Source: Streptomyces sp. NBC_00224
Lineage (GTDB): Bacteria; Actinomycetota; Actinomycetes; Streptomycetales; Streptomycetaceae
Length of the DNA stretch: 64,000 bases
NCBI RefSeq assembly: GCF_041435195.1
Contig: NZ_CP108106.1
Location: forward strand, 3,596,001-3,660,000
Direction of reading: 5' to 3'
Made by a program: the position numbers and the translations under genes. Positions 9,113 to 16,336 of this stretch are shown here, in pieces. The notes beneath the pieces are model-generated. The model was not told the origin of the DNA. It did not search any database and saw nothing but the letters and a program-made list of their open reading frames with translations. How positions within the stretch are numbered: the first letter of the stretch is position 1; each line of letters opens with the position of its first letter.

Positions 9113-10004
9113 GCAGATGGCCGACATGACGTACGCACTGGACGCCCCGGTGGCGACCCCGGCGGCCCGCGTGGCCCGCCGCAAGGCGCTCCTGCACTGG
9201 ATCGGCGTGCACGCCCTCGGCGTCGCGGCGGCGCTCTTCTTCGTGCTGCCGTTCGTGTTCATCGTGCTCACCTCGCTGATGGACAACCAGCAGACGCTCA
9301 CCCGCGACCTGGTCCCCGACCACTGGCAGTGGTCCAACTACAAGAAGGTGTTCGACACCCCCGGCTTCCTCACCTGGTGGCGGAACACCCTGCTCTACGC
9401 CGGGCTCGGCACCGTCCTGACGGTGGTGTCCTCCGTCCCGGTGGCCTACGCGCTCGCCAAGTTCCGCTTCCGCGGCCGCAATCTGTCGATGATGCTGGTC
9501 ATCTCGATGATGATGCTGCCGCCCCAGGTGATCATCATCCCGATGTATCTGTTCTGGGCGAAGCAGCTGGACCTGTCCGGCACGCTCTGGCCGCTGATCA
9601 TCCCGATGGCGTTCGGCGACGCGTTCTCCATCTTCCTGCTGCGGCAGTTCCTGATGACCATCCCCAACGAGTACCTGGACGCGGCCAAGGTCGACGGCTG
9701 CGGGGAGCTGCGGACCCTGCTGCGGGTCGTGCTGCCGATGGCCAAGCCGGGGATCGCCGCGGTCGCGCTCTTCCAGTTCTTCTACGCCTGGAACGACTAC
9801 TTCGGGCCGCAGATCTACGCCTCGGAGAACCCGGGCGCCTGGACGCTGTCGTACGGCCTGGAGTCCTTCAAGGGCGCGCACCACACCGACTGGAACCTGA
9901 CCATGGCCGCGACCGTACTGGTCATGGCCCCCGTGATCCTCGTGTTCTTCTTCGCACAGAAGGCGTTCGTCGAGGGTGTCACGCTCACCGGAGTGAAGGG
10001 TTAG
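9105..10004 (+). CDS. csnG: Sugar ABC transporter permease CsnG
   Basis: A MalG-type permease of 299 residues with about six transmembrane segments and a conserved EAA loop (EYLDAAKVDGCGELRTLLRV). The start is uncertain. GTG at 9105 overlaps the end of csnF by 8 bp. ATG codons at 9117 and 9126 are in frame, and neither has a clearly better ribosome site. It is the partner of CsnF in the chitosan-oligosaccharide importer. The gene is followed after 3 bp by csnH, indicating one transcript. Confidence 0.88.
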   Translation: MTRQMADMTYALDAPVATPAARVARRKALLHWIGVHALGVAAALFFVLPFVFIVLTSLMDNQQTLTRDLVPDHWQWSNYKKVFDTPGFLTWWRNTLLYAGLGTVLTVVSSVPVAYALAKFRFRGRNLSMMLVISMMMLPPQVIIIPMYLFWAKQLDLSGTLWPLIIPMAFGDAFSIFLLRQFLMTIPNEYLDAAKVDGCGELRTLLRVVLPMAKPGIAAVALFQFFYAWNDYFGPQIYASENPGAWTLSYGLESFKGAHHTDWNLTMAATVLVMAPVILVFFFAQKAFVEGVTLTGVKG

Positions 10005-10007
10005 AAA

Positions 10008-11273
10008 TTGAAGCTCACCGTGGTCGGCGGAGGGTCGACCTACACCCCCGAACTCATCGACGGATTCGCCCGGTTGCGGGACGCCCTGCCCATCGAGGAA
10101 CTGGTCCTGGTCGACCCGGCGGCCGACCGTCTTGAGCTGGTCGGCGGCCTGGCCCGGCGCATCTTCGCCAAGCAGGGCCACCCGGGCCGGATCACCACCA
10201 CCTCCGACCTGGACGCGGGCGTGGAGGGAGCCGACGCGGTGCTGCTCCAGCTGCGCGTCGGCGGCCAGGCGGCCCGCGAGCGCGACGAGACGTGGCCGCT
10301 GGAGTGCGGCTGCGTGGGCCAGGAGACGACCGGCGCGGGCGGCCTGGCCAAGGCGCTGCGGACCGTCCCGGTGGTCCTGGACATCGCGGAGCGGGTGCGG
10401 CGCACCAACCCGGACGCCTGGATCATCGACTTCACCAACCCGGTGGGCATCGTCACGCGCGCGCTGCTCCAGGCCGGCCACAAGGCGGTCGGGCTCTGCA
10501 ACGTCGCCATCGGCCTCCAGCGCAAGTTCGCGAAGCTGCTTCAGGTGACGCCTTCCGAAGTCCACTTGGACCACGTCGGCCTCAACCACCTCACCTGGGA
10601 GCTCGGGGTGCGCCTGGGCGGCCCCGCCGGGGAGAACGTGCTGCCGAAGCTGCTCGCCGACCATGGGGACGCGGTGGCGGACGACCTGCGCCTGCCCCGG
10701 CAGGTCCTCGACCGGCTGGGCGTCGTCCCTTCGTACTATCTGCGCTACTACTACGCGCACGACGAGGTCGTGCGGGAGCTGGGCACCAAGCCGTCACGGG
10801 CGGCCGAAGTCGCGGAAATGGAACGGCAGTTGCTGAAGATGTACGGGGACCCGGCGCTCGACGAGAAGCCGGAGCTGCTCGGAAAGCGCGGCGGCGCCTT
10901 CTATTCGGAGGCGGCCGTGGACCTGGCCGCCTCGCTGCTCGGCAACGGGGGCAGCCCGGTGCAGGTCGTCAACACGTACAACAACGGCACCCTGCCGTTC
11001 CTCGCGGACGACGCGGTGATCGAGGTGCAGGCGCGGGTGGACGCGAGCGGCCCGGTGCCGCTGGCCGTGCCCGACCTCGACCCGCTGTACGCGGGGCTGA
11101 TCGCGCACGTCACCGCGTACGAGGACCTGGCCCTGGAGGCCGCGCTGCGCGGCGGCCGCGACCGGGTGTTCCGGGCACTGCTCGCGCATCCGCTGGTCGG
11201 CCAGTACGAGTACGCCGAGGGCCTCACCGACCGGCTGATCGCGCACAACCGGGAGCACCTCGCGTGGGCATGA
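10008..11273 (+). CDS. csnH: GH4-family 6-phospho-glycosidase-type enzyme CsnH
   Basis: A protein of 421 residues of glycoside hydrolase family 4. These enzymes use NAD and a divalent metal to cleave glycosides by an oxidation-elimination route. The N-terminal Rossmann loop is VVGGGSTYTPELI (residues 4-16). The family metal ligands are visible as Cys164 (GLCN) and His194 (GLNHLTW). An NPVG motif lies near residue 144. It begins with TTG at 10008, three bases after the csnG stop. In the csn operon it would split imported glucosamine oligomers in the cytoplasm. Whether it needs a 6-phosphorylated substrate, made by CsnK, cannot be told from the sequence. Its end overlaps csnK by four bases (ATGA). 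Confidence 0.87.
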   Translation: MKLTVVGGGSTYTPELIDGFARLRDALPIEELVLVDPAADRLELVGGLARRIFAKQGHPGRITTTSDLDAGVEGADAVLLQLRVGGQAARERDETWPLECGCVGQETTGAGGLAKALRTVPVVLDIAERVRRTNPDAWIIDFTNPVGIVTRALLQAGHKAVGLCNVAIGLQRKFAKLLQVTPSEVHLDHVGLNHLTWELGVRLGGPAGENVLPKLLADHGDAVADDLRLPRQVLDRLGVVPSYYLRYYYAHDEVVRELGTKPSRAAEVAEMERQLLKMYGDPALDEKPELLGKRGGAFYSEAAVDLAASLLGNGGSPVQVVNTYNNGTLPFLADDAVIEVQARVDASGPVPLAVPDLDPLYAGLIAHVTAYEDLALEAALRGGRDRVFRALLAHPLVGQYEYAEGLTDRLIAHNREHLAWA

Positions 11274-12244
11274 GCGTGCTGGCGATCGACGCGGGCAACA
11301 GCAAGACCGACGTCGCCCTGATCGGCCCGGACGGCACGGTCCTGGGCACCGCACGGGGCGGCGGCTTCCGGCCTCCGGCCGTGGGCGTCGGGACGGCGGT
11401 GGACGCGCTGGCGGAGACGGTCGTACGGGCGTGGACGGCGGCCGGAAACACCGGGCCGGTGGCGGTCGACCACGTCTCCGCGTGTCTGGCCAACGCCGAT
11501 CTGCCCGTCGAGGAGCACCAGTTGGCCGAGGCACTGACGGCCCGCGGCTGGGGCGGCACGGTCAACGTGTACAACGACACCTTCGCGATCCTGCGGGCCG
11601 GACTGCCCGTCGGCGCCGAGCCGCGCGGGGTCGCGGTGGTGTGCGGGGCGGGGATCAACTGCGTCGGCATGACCCCGGACGGCCGCACCGCCCGCTTCCC
11701 GGCGCTCGGCAAGATCTCCGGGGACTGGGGCGGCGGCGGCGGACTCGCCGAGGAGGCCCTGTGGTTCGCCGCGCGGGCCGAGGACGGGCGGGGCGGGCCG
11801 ACGGCGCTGGCGCGGGCGCTGCCGGAGCACTTCGGACTGCCGTCCATGTACGCGCTGATCGAGGCGCTCCACCTGGAGCGCGTGGCGCCCGCCCGCCGCC
11901 ACGAACTGGCGCCGGTGCTCTTCGCGGTCGCGGCGGACGGGGACCCGGTGGCCCGGGCCCTGGTGGACCGCCAGGCCGAGGAGATCGTGGCGCTGGCCGT
12001 GGTCGCCCTGGAGCGCCTGGACCTGCTGGACGAACAGACGCCGGTCCTGCTCGGCGGCAGCGTCCTCGCCGCCCGCCATCCGCAACTGGACGACGGGGTA
12101 CGTACGTTGCTGGCGGCCCGGGCGCCCAAGGCGGTCCCGCTGGTGGTGGCGGCCTCGCCGGTGCTGGGCGCGGGGCTGCTCGGGCTCGACGAGGTGGCGG
12201 CGTCGGCGGAGGTGTTCGGGAGGCTGCGCGAGCAGTACACATAG
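11270..12244 (+). CDS. csnK: BadF/BadG-type amino-sugar kinase CsnK
   Basis: A protein of 324 residues of the BadF/BadG/N-acetylglucosamine kinase family (ASKHA fold). The phosphate-1 loop is AIDAGNSKTDVALI at the N-terminus. A second nucleotide motif is GAGINCVGM, and GDWGGGGGLAEEA matches the segment typical of GlcNAc kinases. The C-terminal VLLGGSVLA is the adenosine-binding loop. It would phosphorylate glucosamine or its oligomers released in the cytoplasm, feeding amino-sugar metabolism. It is the last gene of the operon, and its ATG overlaps the csnH stop. No strong terminator hairpin was seen directly after it. Confidence 0.85.
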   Translation: MSVLAIDAGNSKTDVALIGPDGTVLGTARGGGFRPPAVGVGTAVDALAETVVRAWTAAGNTGPVAVDHVSACLANADLPVEEHQLAEALTARGWGGTVNVYNDTFAILRAGLPVGAEPRGVAVVCGAGINCVGMTPDGRTARFPALGKISGDWGGGGGLAEEALWFAARAEDGRGGPTALARALPEHFGLPSMYALIEALHLERVAPARRHELAPVLFAVAADGDPVARALVDRQAEEIVALAVVALERLDLLDEQTPVLLGGSVLAARHPQLDDGVRTLLAARAPKAVPLVVAASPVLGAGLLGLDEVAASAEVFGRLREQYT

Positions 12245-12257
12245 GGCACTTGGGGGC

Positions 12258-12328
12258 GGTGCGCGCGTAGGTGCGGGGGTGGTTCGCGCGTAGGCGCGGG
12301 GGGTGGTGCGCTTAGACGCGCAGGGGGC
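12258..12328 (+). repeat. Three degenerate 23-24 bp tandem repeats
   Basis: Successive units start near 12258, 12281 and 12305, each beginning GGT(G/T)CGC followed by a TAG and a run of G (for example GGTGCGCGCGTAGG then GGTTCGCGCGTAGG). They lie between csnK and the glnX-like gene in non-coding DNA. No function is assigned. Confidence 0.5.
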
Positions 12329-12353
12329 GCCGTCGCATCGGGTCGCGCCGAGT

Positions 12354-12380
12354 GGAACCGATCCGATCCCAGCGGCGTAT
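12354..12380 (+). promoter_or_regulatory. Possible ECF-type promoter upstream of the glnX-like gene
   Basis: GGAAC at 12354-12358 is followed after 17 bp by CGTAT at 12376-12380, resembling the GGAAC and CGT elements of Streptomyces sigmaE-like promoters. It lies about 130 bp upstream of the first gene of the PknG operon. The match is weak and the assignment tentative. Confidence 0.25.
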
Positions 12381-12508
12381 ACATGGTGGGGAGGCAGCGG
12401 GGGCAGGGGTGAGCAAGCGGGTAACAAGATCAGGTCAACCCTTGTGTGGTGGTCGGTCCCTGCGTCCATACTGCTGGCCAGGCACTCGGTGACCAAGGGG
12501 GAGGTCAA

Positions 12509-13909
12509 GTGGCACACCCGCCGAGCACACGCGCACCGCAGGCGCCGGTGGCGGCACCGGCATCGGCACCACCGGCCCCGGGGCACCCGCCCGCCCCCGC
12601 GCCGCGCCGAGGCGGCTGGGCCGAGTCCCGGGAGCGGCTGCGCGCCGCCGCGACGACCGAGCCGGGGCGGCTGTGGATCATCGGCACGGTGGTCGCGCTG
12701 CTCGTCGTGGCGTTCGGCGCGGTGACCGCCTGGGAGGTCTCCGACCGGGCGGCCGCCGCCGACGACGTGGTGAGCCGCAGCCAGCCGCTGAGCGCCGACG
12801 CGGCCTCCATCTACCGCTCGCTCGCGGACGCGGACACCGCCGCCGCGAGCGGCTTCCTCGCGGGCGCCCACGAGTCCCACGACGTCCGGCTGCGGTACGA
12901 GTCGGACATCGCGACCGCCTCCCGCCTCCTGGTGAAGGCCGCGGCCAACACGACGGGCGCCTCCGACTCCGGCCGCTCGATAGCCGCGCTCAACGAGCAA
13001 CTGCCGGTCTACAACGGCCTGATCGAGCAGGCCCGCGCCAACAACCGCCAGGGCTTCCCGGTCGGCGGCGCCTATCTGCGGTACGCGAACGAGCGGATGA
13101 CCAAGCAGCTGCTGCCCGCCGCCCAGGATCTCTACGAGGCCGAGACCGGCCGGCTCTACGACGACTACGACCAGGCCGAGACCTGGCCGTACGCGGCGCT
13201 CGCGGTCGGCGTCGTGGCGCTCGGCGCGCTGTTCTGGGTCCAGCGGCGCAACTACCTGCGCACCAACCGGGTGCTCAACCACGGGCTGCTCGCCGCCAGC
13301 GCGGCCTCGACGGTCGTCCTGCTGTGGCTGGTCGCCGGGCACGCGGTGGCCGCCGCCGACCTGTCCACCTCGCGCTCGCACGGGCAGGAGTCGCTGAAGG
13401 TGCTCAACGACGCCCGCATCAGCTCCCTCCAGGCCCGCGCCAACGAGAACCTGACGCTGGTGGCCCGCGGGGCCGTCCAGACCAAGGACGGCAAGGACCA
13501 GTACGACACGGACTACGCGGCGGAGATGAAGGACCTCGTGGGCAAGCTCGGCTCGGCCGGTGAGCTCGCCGACGACACCTCGGGCCGTACGCCCGTCAAG
13601 GACGCGCAGGACGGCGTCACCCAGTGGCAGGAGCGGCACCAGAGCGCCCGGAAGACGGACGACGCCGGTGACTACGACGACGCCCTGACGCAGGTCATCG
13701 GCGCGTCCGGCTCCACCGGCCAGTCCTTCGACCGGGTCGACGCGGCCCTGGCGAAGGCGATCGACCACGAGCAGCACGAGTTCACCCGGGCCGCCTCCGA
13801 CGGCAAGGGCGCGCTGGCCGGGCTTCCGCTGGGCGCCGCGGTGCTCGCGGTGCTGGGCGCGGCGGCCGCCGGCGTCGGCGTCAGCCGCAGGCTCGCGGAG
13901 TACAGGTGA
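12509..13909 (+). CDS. GlnX-like four-helix membrane receptor
   Basis: A protein of 466 residues with a Pro/Ala-rich cytoplasmic N-terminus and four transmembrane segments (about residues 55-75, 225-245, 257-280 and 434-456). They leave two large helical extracytoplasmic domains, 76-224 and 281-433. This is the topology of mycobacterial GlnX, which relays the state of the binding protein GlnH to the kinase PknG. Here the same three partners occur in order in one operon. The GTG at 12509 is chosen because GGGGGAGGT sits five bases upstream. A longer frame to 12446 lacks such a site. No enzymatic domain is present. The extracytoplasmic parts resemble four-helix sensor domains of chemoreceptors, so ligand or partner sensing is likely. 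Confidence 0.72.
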   Translation: MAHPPSTRAPQAPVAAPASAPPAPGHPPAPAPRRGGWAESRERLRAAATTEPGRLWIIGTVVALLVVAFGAVTAWEVSDRAAAADDVVSRSQPLSADAASIYRSLADADTAAASGFLAGAHESHDVRLRYESDIATASRLLVKAAANTTGASDSGRSIAALNEQLPVYNGLIEQARANNRQGFPVGGAYLRYANERMTKQLLPAAQDLYEAETGRLYDDYDQAETWPYAALAVGVVALGALFWVQRRNYLRTNRVLNHGLLAASAASTVVLLWLVAGHAVAAADLSTSRSHGQESLKVLNDARISSLQARANENLTLVARGAVQTKDGKDQYDTDYAAEMKDLVGKLGSAGELADDTSGRTPVKDAQDGVTQWQERHQSARKTDDAGDYDDALTQVIGASGSTGQSFDRVDAALAKAIDHEQHEFTRAASDGKGALAGLPLGAAVLAVLGAAAAGVGVSRRLAEYR

Positions 13910-13970
13910 ACACCGTGGGGTACAGGGGAACACCGGCCCGAGGGGCACAGCGGTCCTGGGAGGAGGCGCG

Positions 13971-14948
13971 ATGAACAGGAAGGGCAAGCTCCGCGGGTGG
14001 GGCGGCGTCGGCGGGATGGCGCTCGCCTGTGCCGCCGCCGCTTCGCTGCTCGTTCCGCTGTCGCGGCACGGAGCGGGCGAGGACGGCGGACGCGTCGGCG
14101 GGTCCGCAATCGCGCAGGGCGTCCAGGCGAAGGCCGACACCTGCAAGGAGCCCGAGGCCAGCCTGCCGCCCTCGGGTGAAGACGGGGCGACCATCAACGA
14201 CATCAAGCGGCGCGGCAAGCTCGTCGTGGGCGTCGACCAGAACAGCTTCCGCTGGGGGTACCGCAACCCGGCGAACGGGGAGCTCGAAGGGTTCGACATC
14301 GAGCTGGTGCGGGCGATCGCCAAGAACATCCTGGGCGACCCGGACGCGGTCATCTACCGCACCATCCCCACCAGCCAGCGCATCCCGGCGCTCCAGAAGA
14401 AGCAGGTCGACATCGTCGTGCGGACGATGACCATCAACTGCAAGCGGATCGGCCAGGTCGCCTTCTCCTCCGCGTACTTCAAGGCCGGGCAGCAGGTGCT
14501 CGCGCCCAAGGTTTCGGCGATCACCGGGTACAACGACACGCTCAAGGGCAAGAAGGTCTGCACGGCGACCGGCTCGACCGCGTTCGACGCGCTGGAGAAG
14601 AACGCGTACGGCGCCGTCTACAAGAACCTGACCGTGCCCAGCCAGCTGGACTGCCTGGTGCGCCTCCAGCTCGGCCAGGTCGACGCGGTGGTCACGGACA
14701 ACGCGCTCGCCGCGGGCCAGGCCGCGCAGGACCCGACGGTGAAGTTGCAGGGTGCCCCCTTCACCGAGGAGTACTACGGGGTGGCCACCAACCTGGAGAG
14801 CACCGACCTGGTCCGGCGGATCAACCAGGTCCTGGTGGACTACCGCAGCGGCGGTGCGAACAGCTTGTGGATGAAGGCCTACCGCGACTGGCTCGCCGCC
14901 GACCTGCCCAACATATCCGGCCCGCCAGAGCCCAAGTACCGTTCATAG
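13971..14948 (+). CDS. GlnH-like amino-acid binding protein (SBP family 3)
   Basis: A protein of 325 residues. The N-terminus has a basic start and a hydrophobic core with MALACAAAAS, which may be a degenerate lipobox or simply a signal anchor. The body is a family-3 solute-binding protein with KRRGKLVVGVDQNSFRWGY, GFDIELVRAIAKNILG and the hinge motif VDAVVTDNALAAGQA. No ABC permease or ATPase accompanies it, unlike an uptake system. In Mycobacterium the equivalent GlnH binds aspartate or glutamate outside the membrane and signals through GlnX. A strong AGGAGG at 13961-13966 precedes the ATG. The GlnX-like gene is 61 bp upstream, and the operon continues to a PknG-type kinase. Confidence 0.78.
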   Translation: MNRKGKLRGWGGVGGMALACAAAASLLVPLSRHGAGEDGGRVGGSAIAQGVQAKADTCKEPEASLPPSGEDGATINDIKRRGKLVVGVDQNSFRWGYRNPANGELEGFDIELVRAIAKNILGDPDAVIYRTIPTSQRIPALQKKQVDIVVRTMTINCKRIGQVAFSSAYFKAGQQVLAPKVSAITGYNDTLKGKKVCTATGSTAFDALEKNAYGAVYKNLTVPSQLDCLVRLQLGQVDAVVTDNALAAGQAAQDPTVKLQGAPFTEEYYGVATNLESTDLVRRINQVLVDYRSGGANSLWMKAYRDWLAADLPNISGPPEPKYRS

Positions 14949-15007
14949 CACCCGACTTGACCCCGGTTCGTACGACGGCAGAGAAACGCAGAGCGGAGAG
15001 GTGATCG

Positions 15008-16336
15008 ATGGGCGCGGGATCCTTCCCCGGCTCCTCCTCGGGGAGGCCCGTCCGGCCGGTGCTCGACCGGGACGAGGTGGACCGTGCGCTGGCCCGGCTC
15101 GACGCCGAGCACGAGGCGATCGAGACCTCGCTGCTCGCGCTCCAGGACCACGCGGGCCGGCGCCTGCTGGAGGGCGCCGGGCTCACCGGGGTCACCGAGC
15201 AGCGCTGGGCCGCCACCGAGCAGTCGATCACCTTGCTGTGGGCGTACTTCGACGCGTACAAGGGGGCACTGGACAGCGCCCGGGATCTGCGCGAGCGGCG
15301 CCGCTGGCCCTCCCGCGAGGACCTGGTGGAGCTGACCGAGCGGCTGCGCGGCGAGTCGGTGACGGTCGCCGGATCGGCCTCCCAGGCCGCCACGCTGACG
15401 GGACCTGCCCGGCTGACCGAGCGGTTCACCCTGGAGCAGCTGGTGAGCCGGATGAACGAGCTGTACGCGCGCTCGCTCGACCTGGTCGTCGCGGCCGACG
15501 CGGTGTGGTCGGCGCTGCCCGCCCGGATAGACCTCCTGGCGGCCGAGCTGCACCGCACCCGGGGCCTGGCCCACTCGGTGGGCGTGCGCCCCGGGGAGCA
15601 CCCGGCGGGCGACGACCTGGAGTCGATCACCGAGGAGCTGACGTCGCTGCGGGCCCAGGTGGTGTCGGACCCGCTGGCGTTCTGGGTGCCCGCGCCGGGC
15701 AGCTCCGCGCCCGGCGGCGGCCGCCCGGACACCGAGCGCTACGACCGGGCGGCCCGCGCCCTGGAGGACGTACGCCGGGAGATCGACGCTGTTCTGACGG
15801 TGCGTCAGGATGCCGAGCAGCGGCTGGTGCGGCTGCGGGACGTGCTCGTGCGGGCGGACCGCACCCTGACCGAGGCGCGGGCGGCGCGCGGCGAGGTGCT
15901 CGCGAAGATCGCCGCGTCCGAGGTGCCCGCGGTGAGCGGCCCGCCGACCGCGCTCCAGGAGCGCCTGGTGGCCGCCGCCGAGTACCGCAGGCACTCCCAG
16001 TGGCACCGGCTCTCGCCGCTCCTGGAATCCCTGGAGCGGGAGGCCGAGGACGAACTGCTGCGCGCCCGCGAGTCGCTGACGGCCGTCACCGCGCCGCTGG
16101 CGGTCCGCGCGGAGCTGCGCGGCAGGCTGGACGCGTACAAGGCGAAGGTCGCCCGGCACGGCATGGCCGAGGACCCGCTGCTCATCGAACGGTACGACGC
16201 GGCGCGCCGGATGCTGTGGTCCGCGCCCTGCGATCTGCGCGTCGCCGAGCAGGCGGTGCTGCGGTATCAGCGGGCGGCGGCGGAGGTGCTGGTTCCCAGG
16301 CAGCCCGGGCCCGTTGACCAGAGGGGGGAATCGTGA
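15008..16336 (+). CDS. Coiled-coil protein of the PknG operon, function unknown
   Basis: A protein of 442 residues with no recognised enzymatic domain, signal peptide or membrane segment. It is rich in Arg, Glu, Leu and Ala with long heptad-like stretches (about residues 20-60, 95-125, 240-300 and 310-375), so mostly helical coiled coil is expected. It lies between the GlnH-like gene and the PknG-type kinase, and its stop overlaps the kinase start (GTGA). An adaptor or scaffold joining the membrane receptor to the cytoplasmic kinase is the simplest inference, but nothing in the sequence proves it. Alternative starts are GTG 15001, out of frame, and nearby in-frame GTGs. ATG 15008 has a GAGAGG about 7 bases upstream. 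Confidence 0.7.
   Translation: MGAGSFPGSSSGRPVRPVLDRDEVDRALARLDAEHEAIETSLLALQDHAGRRLLEGAGLTGVTEQRWAATEQSITLLWAYFDAYKGALDSARDLRERRRWPSREDLVELTERLRGESVTVAGSASQAATLTGPARLTERFTLEQLVSRMNELYARSLDLVVAADAVWSALPARIDLLAAELHRTRGLAHSVGVRPGEHPAGDDLESITEELTSLRAQVVSDPLAFWVPAPGSSAPGGGRPDTERYDRAARALEDVRREIDAVLTVRQDAEQRLVRLRDVLVRADRTLTEARAARGEVLAKIAASEVPAVSGPPTALQERLVAAAEYRRHSQWHRLSPLLESLEREAEDELLRARESLTAVTAPLAVRAELRGRLDAYKAKVARHGMAEDPLLIERYDAARRMLWSAPCDLRVAEQAVLRYQRAAAEVLVPRQPGPVDQRGES

Noticed and set aside
5444..9337. Very long open frame on the minus strand opposite csnR-csnF
   Set aside because: The composition (runs of Arg, Gly, Val, Asp without folds or motifs) is that of an antisense frame in high-GC DNA, and the plus strand has well-recognised genes.
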